From the NCBI RefSeq assembly GCF_030020805.1, contig NZ_CP125098.1, positions 5,665,501 to 5,729,500 on the forward strand: 64,000 nucleotides of DNA, given 5' to 3'. Made by a program: the position numbers and the translations under genes. This DNA comes from Paenibacillus sp. RC67. GTDB lineage: Bacteria; Bacillota; Bacilli; Paenibacillales; NBRC-103111. Positions 25,484 through 34,267 of the stretch are shown here, piece after piece (position 1 is the stretch's first letter; every line of letters begins with the position of its first letter). The notes under the pieces are model-generated. The model had not been told where the DNA came from. It searched no databases and was given only the letters and a program-made list of their open reading frames with translations.

Positions 25484-25576
25484 TTACTTCTCCGGATTTT
25501 TATTCCATATTACAATTAATAAGGTTGCTATCGGACCGATGAACAAAGAAACAAAAAACCAATGAAGTCCGCTCAT
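25484..25576 (-). CDS. Possible 30-residue membrane microprotein
   Basis: From ATG 25576 the frame reads SGLHWFFVSLFIGPIATLLI and ends in NKNPEK: one membrane helix with a basic end, like many Bacillales microproteins. No good ribosome site is visible upstream, so it could also be the tail of a decayed gene. It follows the 85-residue membrane protein gene on the same strand. Confidence 0.4.
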   Translation of the reverse strand: MSGLHWFFVSLFIGPIATLLIVIWNKNPEK

Positions 25577-25607
25577 TTTATTCAATAAGAGAGAAAAGAG
25601 CTTATTC

Positions 25608-25865
25608 CTAGTGGGTGGACGATAAGGTTATATCTCCCGTTAGTTTAGCATCAGCAGATGAGAAGACGTTGCCTTTACGAATTTTTTTCGAATTAATACC
25701 CAAAAATGTTGAACCTACCTTAAGCGTAACTGCAATGACCACTATGATATAAACGGTATCTTCAGTATCGTGAACTCGATGAGTTAAATCATTAAAGTAC
25801 ACCAATTCAATAAATAAGAGCAATACCCAAATTCCAAAATAACGATTAAATTTGATTATAACCAC
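25608..25865 (-). CDS. Small membrane protein, unknown function, unusual start
   Basis: An 85-residue frame with two hydrophobic segments (YFGIWVLLLFIELVYF and VYIIVVIAVTLKVGSTFLGI). The only standard start, GTG 25865, lies inside the ribosome site AAGAGGTGG. The spacing would suit an ATA five bases after AAGAGG, two codons later, so the original start may have been ATG mutated to ATA. No family recognised. Confidence 0.5.
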   Translation of the reverse strand: MVIIKFNRYFGIWVLLLFIELVYFNDLTHRVHDTEDTVYIIVVIAVTLKVGSTFLGINSKKIRKGNVFSSADAKLTGDITLSSTH

Positions 25866-26052
25866 CTCTTAAATACTGATTTTACCATATTCCCCAGAAG
25901 TGTGCTCCTAAATTAAACTACCCATTAGCACAACACGGATGTTGACCATTAATGGAATATTCAGCCTAAAATTAGCTTATAGGAGTATCATCAACCTAAC
26001 ATGGAAAAACGTACCCAAAGGTATATTTATCGGCCCGCCCACACGTGCACAA

Positions 26053-26076
26053 AACAGGCCGCGATGGCAGCCTGTT
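26053..26076 (-). terminator. Terminator of the ABC transporter gene
   Basis: AACAGGC (26053-26059) pairs with GCCTGTT (26070-26076); TTTTG follows on the minus strand. Confidence 0.65.
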
Positions 26077-26111
26077 AGTTTTATTGAACTCCATCTGATA
26101 TGGAGTCTGAT

Positions 26112-27875
26112 TCAGCCTCCATAGTCAATCTTACCAAATGTCTCCTCTTCAGCCAGGTAATTATTCCAAAGACGAGTAAATTCCCCGTTTGCAATACTGA
26201 GATTGTCGAAATTACCTTCTTCCACGATTTTCCCCTGCTTAAATACATATACATAATCGAAATAGCGGACCAGATGCAATCTGTGCAGCACGCTTACCAT
26301 ACATTTTGCAGACAACCGCTCGAACAATCTCTTAAAAATAAGCATTTCGGTGGCCGGGTCTACATTTGACGTGGGCTCGTCTAGTAATACTATACTGCTG
26401 TCTCGGAGGGTGAAAATCCCCCTCGCCAAAGCAAGTCTTTGCTTCTGACCACCAGAGAGATTCACACCTTTTTCTCGAATATCACTATCAAGACCGTTAG
26501 GTAATTTCTCTACAACATCACTGAAACCTGCAGCCCAAATCGCAGAATCAATTTCTGCATCACTGGCCGGCATTCCCATTGTAATGTTGTATCTTATCGT
26601 GTTTTCAAAAATCTCAGGCTCTTGTGGAAGAAGAGTTGTTGTACTTGCAAGGGAATCAAATGATAGTATTTTGCTATCATCCTTCGTCAAAACCCCCTGT
26701 TGGATAGGAACTAACCCACGCAGCAAGTGGAGCAGGGTGCTCTTTCCTGCACCACTTTCACCAACAAATGCAATCTTTTTATCATGTTTCAAACACACTG
26801 AAATTTCAGTAAGCTGGTGTTTTCCATTTCCATACGAGAAGTTTAGGGACTCAATATCAAGTTTGTTCCATATTCCGAGGTAAGTTTCTTTCTGTTCTTG
26901 AGTTTTTTCTTTATCATCGAGTATCATTTTTACTGCTTCAAAATCGGTTTTCCAGTGAATGACCGACTCATATCCACCTGTATAAAATTGGAAGGATGCC
27001 ATCGATTGATGCAGATACTGGAAAATCAACGTAACAGAGCCAATCATGATGGCTGCACCAGCTTGCTTCTGGTCATAGATGTAGTAGAAAATCAAGCCAA
27101 CATCAAGCAACACCATGATTAGCCCTGAAATAAAGCATTTGATATGAGTGATCGCATTCTCTTTCGCCAAATGCGGAAATATACGATTGATGCGATTTTC
27201 AATATCGTTTCTTGCAAGGTGACCCACTCTCAACATAATAATCGTTCTTATATTGCTAATGTAATCAAAAAGTGCTGCCGCTAACTGGTGCAGCCTTTCA
27301 TTCTGTGCTCGATATTGCGGTACTGACAAGCCATATAGCTTTTTCGTAATAAATACCAAAAGAATACCGCTTCCCATAATAATGAGGGAGATGGTCGGGG
27401 ATATCGTCCATAAAATGATCAATGGTCCCCAAAACTTCATAAAGAAATCTACAAACACATACTGTGCCTCGCTAAATTGATGAATGGCATTACCAGCTCT
27501 GTTCACCCTGTCAATCACGGATCCTGAGTGATTGTCCGAATGCCAACCTAGCGGCAAAGAGTGGAGATGATCATACATAATAGTAATAAAACGTTTCCGG
27601 TTACGGAATGCAACATATCTTTCAATGAAACGTGCACTGCGATGAAAAATCTCAAAGATAAAGAAACACAGAACATAAAACATAAGCCATTTTACTACCT
27701 CATCTACAACCGATGGGTCATTCTTTTGCAGTGCGTTGATCATCATAGCAAATGCATAAGGTTTACCTAATTCTCCAAGCATAGAAAAAGCATGTAGAAT
27801 GAGATATATTACAACTTTCCATCGCTCTCGATCAGCATATAACCAAAGTTGTTTGAACATAAAAATATATTCCAT
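26112..27875 (-). CDS. ABC transporter with fused membrane and ATPase domains
   Basis: A 587-residue type IV ABC exporter half transporter. Six membrane segments lie in residues about 20-310, and the ATPase domain in about 345-575. Motifs: Walker A GESGAGKST, signature LSGGQKQR, Walker B SIVLLDEPTS, with the switch His in VLHRLHLV. It probably works as a homodimer, since no partner gene is adjacent. Substrate unknown. Neighbours are an SGNH hydrolase and, on the far side, small membrane proteins, and neither gives a clue. AT-rich. Confidence 0.88.
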   Translation of the reverse strand: MEYIFMFKQLWLYADRERWKVVIYLILHAFSMLGELGKPYAFAMMINALQKNDPSVVDEVVKWLMFYVLCFFIFEIFHRSARFIERYVAFRNRKRFITIMYDHLHSLPLGWHSDNHSGSVIDRVNRAGNAIHQFSEAQYVFVDFFMKFWGPLIILWTISPTISLIIMGSGILLVFITKKLYGLSVPQYRAQNERLHQLAAALFDYISNIRTIIMLRVGHLARNDIENRINRIFPHLAKENAITHIKCFISGLIMVLLDVGLIFYYIYDQKQAGAAIMIGSVTLIFQYLHQSMASFQFYTGGYESVIHWKTDFEAVKMILDDKEKTQEQKETYLGIWNKLDIESLNFSYGNGKHQLTEISVCLKHDKKIAFVGESGAGKSTLLHLLRGLVPIQQGVLTKDDSKILSFDSLASTTTLLPQEPEIFENTIRYNITMGMPASDAEIDSAIWAAGFSDVVEKLPNGLDSDIREKGVNLSGGQKQRLALARGIFTLRDSSIVLLDEPTSNVDPATEMLIFKRLFERLSAKCMVSVLHRLHLVRYFDYVYVFKQGKIVEEGNFDNLSIANGEFTRLWNNYLAEEETFGKIDYGG

Positions 27876-28041
27876 ATTTCATCTTCTTCCCTTCCAATAA
27901 ATGTTCATCAAAATATTCATTTTGAGATGCAACATTTATACGGAGGGCCTCGGGTGTAGTATCAAAAGTGTCAAATCAAAACGTTATCCCCCTATCATTT
28001 AATGGTAATTTTATTGAAAATTTACCATTTGAATAATTCAA

Positions 28042-28659
28042 TCAAAACGTCGGAAAACGTGAATCCAAATATCCAGTGATATAAGCTGCCTGCAACCGCC
28101 GTACCTCTTCCGTGAAGTGAACATGATCGCAGTAAGCCGAGGTCCCAAATGCTCGACTGAAACTGTAAAGATCCATTCGAGGAATTTTGAAACTTTCCCA
28201 TACTTGATCGGCTATCTTATTGTACTGCAATACATCCACTTCAAATCGATGAAAGGAACGACAGCGTGCATTGTGAATTTCTGTAACAACATCAGTCGTT
28301 TGAATCCAAATCACGTCATTTGCCATTTTCTGTGCTAACTTAGCAATGCTTTGCAAATTGCTTCGGTAATCATCCGGTGGCACTTGTTTGGAGCTATCAG
28401 TTAGACTGCTTTTGATATCGTGCAATCCGCAGTTCATAAGGAGAATATCATAACGGGTCCCATGGTTATGCTCCAAGGTCAAATATTCCAAAACCATTGA
28501 ACTATCCCCACCGTTCGCTCCCATCGGGTTATCCAAGTTAGTCAGTGCCGCTTCCTCGCCACTTTTTCGATCATACCCAAAGCGATCTGCCAACATATCT
28601 TTCAAATACGGTCCATACTGAATCGAGATGCTATCGCCAATGACAAACACACGACGCAT
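28042..28659 (-). CDS. SGNH/GDSL family hydrolase
   Basis: A 205-residue esterase-fold protein. Block I is FVIGDSISIQYG (catalytic Ser near residue 9), the block III-like region is MNCGLHDIK (Asn/Gly oxyanion), and block V is CDHVHFTEE (Asp and His of the triad). No signal peptide is seen, so it is probably cytoplasmic. The ATG at 28659 follows a G-run ribosome site; the frame open to 28701 lacks one. A truncated second copy of its 3' end lies at 38759-38797. Confidence 0.82.
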   Translation of the reverse strand: MRRVFVIGDSISIQYGPYLKDMLADRFGYDRKSGEEAALTNLDNPMGANGGDSSMVLEYLTLEHNHGTRYDILLMNCGLHDIKSSLTDSSKQVPPDDYRSNLQSIAKLAQKMANDVIWIQTTDVVTEIHNARCRSFHRFEVDVLQYNKIADQVWESFKIPRMDLYSFSRAFGTSAYCDHVHFTEEVRRLQAAYITGYLDSRFPTF

Positions 28660-28848
28660 TTGATTGCCCCCCCATTTACTATAAGCCTTAAAATCCATCA
28701 AAAACAGCGGAATACTAAGTAAACATAGGCGGAGTAAAATATCCGATTCGATTCCAATGTCAAAAAAGTTTCAATCGCTTTATTGCTCACTAGTTCTCAT
28801 TATATGTACCATTTCTGATGAAAATGCGATAAGGATCCGATCTGTCGG

Positions 28849-28978
28849 TTAAACATCCAATGCCTTAAGTTCAAGTTTTAATGGGAAGCTATAATCCATT
28901 GACTGCAATAACATAATGGCTTCCTCGGGAAAAGAATCCACATTCTTGCAGTACACCCACTTTCGAAAGTAGCTATTC
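28849..28978 (-). pseudogene. C-terminal fragment of an unidentified gene
   Basis: A frame of about 43 codons, SYFRKWVYCKNVDSFPEEAI and then MLLQSMDYSFPLKLELKALD before the stop at 28849. It has good protein sense, but a stop lies two codons before it and no start is available. No family recognised. Confidence 0.4.
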
Positions 28979-29030
28979 GTTTAGATTTCATTTTCTTTCT
29001 TCGTATTATATTTTATTTCATTTCGTTGCG

Positions 29031-29085
29031 TTAATCTGCCCGTTACTTCATTATTAAAGCCCTCAGCTATCGCGTAATCCGTCGT
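29031..29085. repeat. CCCGTTA element, copy 2 (partial)
   Basis: TTAATCTGCCCGTTACTTCA (29031-29050) and CAGCTATCGCGTAATCCGTC nearby match the flanks of the repeat. The central hairpin is not clear. Confidence 0.45.
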
Positions 29086-29200
29086 CCATTCCGAAGCGAT
29101 TGGAAACCGGTCTGTATCAAATATCACTGACTTCAAAACTTCGTTACTATATAATGGAATGAAAATACCTATATCTACTGTTTAATGGAGGAAACTAGTA

Positions 29201-29497
29201 ATGAAAGAGCATATCGTCCATTTTAAAATTGTTAGCAAGGCGGGAACGCGGATACTAAGAGGACTTATTTATTTGGAGGAAAATCAGGAACCTACAATAC
29301 AAGACTTTGAGCAATGCCTTAAAGACTGCGGTCACGATGTATGCATAGAAAATAAAGAGCAGTTCATTTTCAAAGCGTTTAGACCCGGAGAAGAATATCT
29401 CATTGATGTTCTGGAAGATTACGAGGATTCTCATACAAGGGAGCGGTATGTTGAAAGCTTGGCCAAAACGTTCATGAAGGACAACAATCCCATTTAG
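29201..29497 (+). CDS. Hypothetical 98-residue protein
   Basis: A small acidic soluble protein (IQDFEQCLKDCGHDVCIENK) with a good GGAGG ribosome site and an ATG. No signal peptide or membrane segment. No family recognised. It is a lone gene between a gene fragment and a repeat element that starts right after its stop. Confidence 0.65.
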   Translation: MKEHIVHFKIVSKAGTRILRGLIYLEENQEPTIQDFEQCLKDCGHDVCIENKEQFIFKAFRPGEEYLIDVLEDYEDSHTRERYVESLAKTFMKDNNPI

Positions 29498-29500
29498 TAT

Positions 29501-29549
29501 ACTACTGCCCGTTAGCGCAATGCGGCTGCGGATCAATGCCGACAGCCGC
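29501..29549. repeat. CCCGTTA element, copy 3
   Basis: Left flank ACTACTGCCCGTTAGCGCAA (29501-29520) and hairpin GCGGCTG...CAGCCGC (29522-29549). It follows the 29201 gene and precedes the convergent murD, so it may act as a terminator. Confidence 0.6.
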
Positions 29550-29631
29550 GTCTTAGTTTTTCTTAATAACCATCTTTGAAATGGAATACATTGGCGCAAT
29601 CAGGTTTTCCCGGCAAACGCCCATGTCTTAC

Positions 29632-30969
29632 TCAATCCTTTTCCTCCGATCGGCGCAGCATCTCGACCAGCTCTACAAAGTGACGCCCGCGCTCTTCAAA
29701 GTTACTATATTGGTCATATGCAGTGCAGGCAGGGCTCAGCAGCACAGTGTCGCCCGGTGCGGCAAGCTTGTGTGCCTGCGCCACTGCCTCGGCCAGGCCT
29801 TCGCAGCGGACAATAGGCGGGCAGCTCGGCACTCCGCGCGCCGCAGCCTCGATTTGACTGGCCGCTTCGCCGATCAAAAGCAGCACCTTGACATGATCAG
29901 GCAGCAGCCTAGCCATTTCGTCAAACGGTACTTTCTTATCTCGCCCGCCGGCGATCAGCAGCACTCGGCCCACATGCGCGTGCAGCGTGGCGACGGTTCG
30001 GGCGGGGCTGGAGCCGATGGAATTGTTATAATAATGCACGCCGCCCACAGTTGCCACCCACTGGTTTCGGTGCTCTACTCCGACGAAGTTGCGCACCGCC
30101 TCCAGGATTGCCTCATCCGCCACGGTCTCCCGCACAGCGCTCATGGCAGCCATAACGTTTTCCACGTTGTACCATCCTGGCAATCGAATGTCACTGATGG
30201 GTAACAGACCGTCGATCACCCCGTCGTGGACAATGTGCCCGCCGAAATACTTGGTTCGCCCCCGCCCGCGTAGTGCGGCAGTCGCCGCATTATCGCCGTT
30301 TAAGATCGCAAAATCGTCCTCAGTCTGAAAATCCAACAGTCGGCGTTTGGCTGCGGTATATTCATCCATGTCGCTGTGCCAGTCGAGGTGATTTGGCGAG
30401 AGGTTGGTGATCACCGCTACATGGGGAGAGCGCGTCATGTCCATCAATTGGAAACTGGACAGCTCGACCGCGCATGCGTCCAGCGGCGACATGTCACCCA
30501 CACGCGTTAGCAGTGGCGTGCCAATGTTGCCGCCCAGATGTACCGTACGCCCCCCGTTGGCCAGCATGTCAGCAATCAGCGACGTGGTGGTTGTTTTACC
30601 GTCCGAGCCGGTCACTCCGAAAATGGGACACGGACACAGCGCGAAGAACTCCTCCATCTCACTGGTTACACGGCTTCCTCCCGCGCGGGCTAAGTCCAGC
30701 GCCGGATGGTCTGGGCGCATGCCCGGAGTGCGGAACACCATGTCTCCCCCAACGCGATCCAGATAATTCTCCCCTAGGTGCAACCCGACGCCCAGATCGT
30801 CCCACTCCTCTCGGAGCAGGGCCGGGTTACGGTCGCGCACGGTGACGCGTGCCCCGGCAGAGCACAGCATTCGAATCAGCGGTGCGTTGCTGACACCGGC
30901 GCCGATGACGGTCACGTCCCGGCCGGCCAGCGATTGGATATAGGTGTCAAAAGCAGGATTCATAGGCAC
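29632..30969 (-). CDS. murD: Orphan UDP-N-acetylmuramoylalanine--D-glutamate ligase
   Basis: A 445-residue Mur ligase that adds D-glutamate to UDP-MurNAc-L-Ala in the cytoplasm. The ATP loop is GVTGSDGKTTTTSLIA near 117-132, with TNLSPNHLDWH near 187-197 and NNSIGSSPARTVAT near 314-327, the last a variant that I associate with clostridial-type MurD. It is far from any mra/dcw cluster. Base composition is clearly GC-rich against its AT-rich neighbours, pointing to horizontal acquisition. It may be a spare copy or may confer resistance to an inhibitor. No strong ribosome site: AGGTGCCT before the ATG. Confidence 0.88.
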   Translation of the reverse strand: MPMNPAFDTYIQSLAGRDVTVIGAGVSNAPLIRMLCSAGARVTVRDRNPALLREEWDDLGVGLHLGENYLDRVGGDMVFRTPGMRPDHPALDLARAGGSRVTSEMEEFFALCPCPIFGVTGSDGKTTTTSLIADMLANGGRTVHLGGNIGTPLLTRVGDMSPLDACAVELSSFQLMDMTRSPHVAVITNLSPNHLDWHSDMDEYTAAKRRLLDFQTEDDFAILNGDNAATAALRGRGRTKYFGGHIVHDGVIDGLLPISDIRLPGWYNVENVMAAMSAVRETVADEAILEAVRNFVGVEHRNQWVATVGGVHYYNNSIGSSPARTVATLHAHVGRVLLIAGGRDKKVPFDEMARLLPDHVKVLLLIGEAASQIEAAARGVPSCPPIVRCEGLAEAVAQAHKLAAPGDTVLLSPACTAYDQYSNFEERGRHFVELVEMLRRSEEKD

Positions 30970-31623
30970 CTCCGCTTAGGAAATGTTAGGGATAAAACCA
31001 TTCTGCTCTGAAGCTTACCTTCTCGGTTTAAATCGGTTGACCCACGTCGTACCACATAAATCAAGCAATGACCTCCTTAAATTGCCTATTATTAAATCAA
31101 ATATACCACATATTGGAACCATCCTGCTGTTTGTTCAACAAGCGATAACATCATATAACAAGACAGCCCTTAATCCCTCTCACAAGCAAATGTTACTTCC
31201 AAATGAAACTTCGATATATATCTGACTTTAAAATCTCAACGATACTAGCTTTCAAAAAAAGGCGTGCCATTTCTAGATGTATGGAGAAAATATGAGTCTA
31301 GCTGAGTTGTTTTACATAAAGATTCTCCATTAATTAAAAAACAAAAATCGCTCTTGAAAGTGACTTTGGAAAATATTTTATTGATTATTTATCTTCTTAT
31401 TTTGAATCTTATCATTTAATACGGTCCATTTTAATTATGTAACATCTTTTTATTAAGAATATCAGAGGCTTTTTTGGTGTACAACGCTTTTAGGTACCAG
31501 GCAAGCGATTGCTCAAAGAAGCGTCAGAAGGAGTAGCTAATCCTGCCAGTTAACATAATGCGGCTACCGAATTATACCGGAAACCGCGTCACAGTCTTTA
31601 TTAGGCTATCGTACCCGGTTAGT
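30970..31623. other. AT-rich stretch without recognisable genes
   Basis: No frame with convincing protein sense or ribosome site was seen between murD and the repeat at 31538. The composition changes sharply from the GC-rich murD, so 30970-31020 probably marks one edge of the transferred segment. Confidence 0.4.
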
Positions 31624-31630
31624 TCAACTG
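31538..31630. repeat. CCCGTTA element, copy 4
   Basis: Left flank TAATCCTGCCAGTTAACATA (31538-31557), hairpin GCGG...CCG...CCGG...CCGC (31560-31587), right flank GGCTATCGTACCCGGTTAGT (31603-31622). Confidence 0.6.
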
Positions 31631-31758
31631 TCATAAGATAATTTTCTCACTTCAAGTGTCCCATTTATCCGAAATCTGGCATCCTTTAAGATCTCTTCAG
31701 CGAGTTCATCAGGCAGCTTATGATCGGCGTCCAGCAGGAATGCGTAATAAAGATCGAA
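31624..31758 (-). pseudogene. C-terminal fragment of an unidentified gene
   Basis: Minus-strand frame DLYYAFLLDADHKLPDELAE followed by EILKDARFRINGTLEVRKLS and a stop at 31624. An in-frame TGA lies just upstream at 31759 and no start is available. Good protein sense, no family recognised. The repeat copy 4 reaches its stop codon. Confidence 0.4.
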
Positions 31759-31925
31759 TCAAACTAAGGGGCAATTGCTCGAAGCTTGAATATAGTGTTA
31801 GTCAAAGTAGCTACCTCTTTGATTTTCTGAAGTGTTATTGAAGTTCCTTGAACTTTATTTCAAACCCTTTAATCTTTTCACTATCCTTTAAAGATTAAGA
31901 AATGGGTTCCCCTTTCCAGGTATCA

Positions 31926-32237
31926 TTATGTCATGTCATTTTCTCTAATTGAACTATTTAGTTTTATATATGGTGAGAACATTTTGCATTCTGTTTGTGA
32001 TAATTCAACAGATAATTTGGCATATTCCTCTAAAGGAAATTGGTTTGATATTTCCAACGTTTCTAATACATGAAGCTGAGACAATGGTTCCAGTGATTGA
32101 TCATCTACATTGATATTGGTAAGTGTCCATCGCTTCATTTGCTTTAATCCGGATAATGATTCCAACGTTTTAATATTCAATCGATTCCAGATACCACCTG
32201 ATAGCGCAAGAACCTCAATTGATGCTAAGCTAATACC
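31926..32237 (-). pseudogene. Fragment of a leucine-rich-repeat-like protein gene
   Basis: The frame reads GISLASIEVLALSGGIWNRL and then LNIKTLESLSGLKQMKRWTL, with Leu spacing typical of leucine-rich repeats (LKQMKRWTLTNINVDDQSLE, LHVLETLEISNQF). It begins abruptly at a strong inverted repeat and has no start codon with a ribosome site, except the late ATG at 32180. It is the C-terminal remains of a larger repeat protein. Confidence 0.5.
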
Positions 32238-32267
32238 CTTCCAACGATGAAATGATTGGAAGGGTAT
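32231..32267. terminator. Strong hairpin downstream of the MBL-fold gene
   Basis: AATACCCTTCCAA and TTGGAAGGGTATT form a perfect 13-bp stem. No T-run follows on the minus strand, so termination is likely but not certain. Confidence 0.5.
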
Positions 32268-32367
32268 TAAAGTTATTTATAATTTTTAATTGTATTCACG
32301 ATTATTGTTATAAAACTGAATAATAAAGTTTTTAATTCGAGAGCCAAATATTTACGTTTAGCCCCAA

Positions 32368-33054
32368 TTATAAAGTAAATTTCCCACCATGATAACAATA
32401 GTAAGTTTCAGCTTTAAGATTTTTAACCTGTCTCAAAGACTGTTCTGCTCTCTCAACATTTAAACAAAAGTGTGGATTAGTAATGACCAATTCATGATTC
32501 TCATGAACAGCTGCATCACCTGTAATTACACTATTTAAACTTGGAATATATAATGAAATATGCCCTGAAGTATGCCCTGGTGTTACTACTACTCTACATT
32601 TGTTATCTAGAATCATATCACCATCATGTACCTTTTTATCAATTGAAACATGCTTCAAATTCTTTAATTGCCGTATAAACCATTTACCAAATTCGATTTC
32701 TTCACCTGGCATATTTTCCAGCATTTCTTCGGCTTGAACCAATCTCTCTGACTTCATTTCACCACTGATGTATTTCGATTCAATTTCACTAGCTATAATG
32801 TTAATCCAAGGATACTTTTCTTTGAAATCATATAAGGAACCTATATGATCATCATCATAGTGAGTAATGATTATATTCTTTAAATTCTTCATTTCATATC
32901 CATATTTTAAAATTTCATTTTCAATTAAAGTTAAAAAATTTGTATATCCTGTATCGACCAAGGTTAGTTCATTATTCAATATAATTAAGCTAGGGTAAAT
33001 GTAATTTTTTTGTCCATTAAATTCAAATTCAATTGGTAGTTCTAATATCTTCAA
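32368..33054 (-). CDS. MBL-fold metallohydrolase
   Basis: A 228-residue metallo-beta-lactamase-fold protein. The metal motif reads THYDDDHIGS, with Asp at the second metal ligand position where HxHxDH is usual, then TPGHTSGHIS and TGDAAVHEN further on. Such DDDH variants are common in Bacillales and clostridial hydrolases of unknown substrate. The start is TTG 33054 with GGAGGAAG seven bases upstream. Single AT-rich gene. Confidence 0.8.
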   Translation of the reverse strand: MKILELPIEFEFNGQKNYIYPSLIILNNELTLVDTGYTNFLTLIENEILKYGYEMKNLKNIIITHYDDDHIGSLYDFKEKYPWINIIASEIESKYISGEMKSERLVQAEEMLENMPGEEIEFGKWFIRQLKNLKHVSIDKKVHDGDMILDNKCRVVVTPGHTSGHISLYIPSLNSVITGDAAVHENHELVITNPHFCLNVERAEQSLRQVKNLKAETYYCYHGGKFTL

Positions 33055-33204
33055 TTTTCTTCCTCCATATTGTCAGTTCGTTAAACATTCGATACTAGAA
33101 TATTTTATGCATTTATTATACATGACAATATGAAATAATTCATATAACACCAATTTCCAAACAACTATGTTATTTTTTATACGACTTTATTATTCGTAAA
33201 CAGT

Positions 33205-33265
33205 TGCGCTATCCTGCCCATTTGCGCAACAAAGCTGCCGTTCGACGCGGTAGCCTTGTCATGGT
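33205..33265. repeat. CCCGTTA element, copy 5 (divergent)
   Basis: TTGCGCTATCCTGCCCATTTGCGCAACAAAGC and following bases match the left flank (CTATCCTGCCC) and part of a hairpin (GCTGCC...GGTAGC). Confidence 0.45.
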
Positions 33266-33310
33266 GCGAACGTGGATTGGCTCGTTCTCAGGATTTCACA
33301 AAGAAAGCAC
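33264..33310. repeat. GGATTTCACAAAG hairpin repeat, copy B
   Basis: Hairpin GAAC...GTTC followed by CAGGATTTCACAAAGAAAGC. Related sequences lie at 16665-16706 (CGCGGGATTTCAAAGAAAGC) and, inverted, at 33589-33616. Confidence 0.45.
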
Positions 33311-33647
33311 GGAGTACCGAGATTTTTACGCTTTAGGGCTTAGACCCGTTCCGTTAACGTTGATCGGACTCCACACCTTGGATAGATAGGACGAAGGAAT
33401 GTAAGGGCATAGACCCGTTGAGATTTGGGAGAGTGAATCCCAAGGACCTTGTGGAGAGAGACGTGCAGCATTGCCTTTTCATGGAAGATGTTGTCAATAG
33501 ATTGACACCTTCTATTTCCGCATGCCCTCAAACGGAACCGCAAAGCCCACACTTTTAAATCATCTAAACTCCTATTTTAACATCCATGTGAAATCCTGCG
33601 AATGAGCGAGCATTCGTGAGGAAATCCTTATTCTCTGAGGGAGCGTA
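33311..33647. other. Unassigned sequence between repeats
   Basis: A plus-strand frame DPLRFGRVNPKDLVERDVQH near 33408-33470 reads like protein but lacks a start and a recognisable family. It may be another gene fragment. Otherwise only repeat pieces were seen. Confidence 0.3.
33589..33616. repeat. GGATTTCACAAAG hairpin repeat, copy C (inverted, partial)
   Basis: TGTGAAATCC can be read with CGAATG-AGCGAG-CATTCG, the inverted counterpart of the repeat at 33264-33310. Confidence 0.35.
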
Positions 33648-33696
33648 ACGGTTATTTATGATACGGTTCACCGCGTTATCTGTAACTGCAAGTTTT
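33648..33696. repeat. GATACGGTT repeat family, copy 2
   Basis: GGTTATTTATGATACGGTTC then ACCGCGTTATCTGTAACTGC, nearly the full unit. The right end TAACTGCAAGTTTT matches the inverted repeat end TAACGGCAAGTTT of copy 4. Confidence 0.6.
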
Positions 33697-33772
33697 AGGG
33701 CTACCGATTTCGGGCCCCCTTGGTATTCCGCCGGATTCATACCGCTTGGACAACAACGATCCCGCCAAAAAA

Positions 33773-33789
33773 AGCCGCTGGCAGCGGCT
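33773..33789 (-). terminator. Terminator of the HxlR gene
   Basis: AGCCGCTG-G-CAGCGGCT (8-bp perfect stem) with seven T on the minus strand (complement of 33766-33772). It touches the stop codon. Confidence 0.8.
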
Positions 33790-34132
33790 ATCCCTTCTTA
33801 TGATACTTCTTGCCCCACTCACCCATACTCTCCAGTATGGGAATAAAGCTTTGCCCAGAACTCGTCAGGGAATATTCCACTTTCGGCGGAACCTCCTGAT
33901 AAACTTTTCGATGCACCATTTGGTCCCTTTCCAGCTCCCTCAGTTGACTGGTCAGGATGCCTTTTGAAATTCCCGGCACCAGCCGCTGTAGCTCACCGAA
34001 TCGCCGGGTCTCTCTTAAATGCCACAGAATAATGATCTTCCATTTACCGGCGATGATGTTTTGCGTATCCGTTACAGGGCAAACCTCAATTTGTTCGACG
34101 GGAATTTCACCCTGAAATGACGTTCTTGCCAC
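33788..34132 (-). CDS. HxlR family transcriptional regulator
   Basis: A 114-residue winged-helix regulator with CPVTDTQNIIAGKWKIIILW near 18-37 (the conserved Cys18 before the first helix serves redox sensing in YodB/HypR-type members), then RFGELQRLVPGISKGILTSQ and the wing HRKVYQEVPPKVEYSLT. Divergent from the NAD(P)-binding oxidoreductase gene, with palindromes in the shared space. Probably a thiol- or electrophile-responsive switch, by analogy with YodB and HypR. Confidence 0.85.
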   Translation of the reverse strand: MARTSFQGEIPVEQIEVCPVTDTQNIIAGKWKIIILWHLRETRRFGELQRLVPGISKGILTSQLRELERDQMVHRKVYQEVPPKVEYSLTSSGQSFIPILESMGEWGKKYHKKG

Positions 34133-34190
34133 ATCTAACCCTCTCCCTTCCTGATGGTCATATTTATATGACTATATCACAAAATAATGA

Positions 34191-34223
34191 CTACTTACAA
34201 AAGTAGAACCAATACTATAGTAT
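34191..34223 (+). promoter_or_regulatory. HxlR operator region and oxidoreductase promoter
   Basis: CTACTT-ACAA-AAGTAG (34191-34206) and palindrome TACTATAGTA (34213-34222). A promoter TTACAA (34195-34200), 17 bases, TAGTAT (34218-34223) overlaps both, the expected arrangement for repression. TACT/AGTA half sites resemble those of YodB. Confidence 0.55.
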
Positions 34224-34267
34224 ATAACTATAAACAATATCAATCACATACAGTGGAGGAATAGACA

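Noticed and set aside
29581..30845. Several plus-strand frames of 80 to 207 codons opposite murD
   Set aside because: GC-rich antisense shadows of murD, rich in Arg, Pro, His and Cys.
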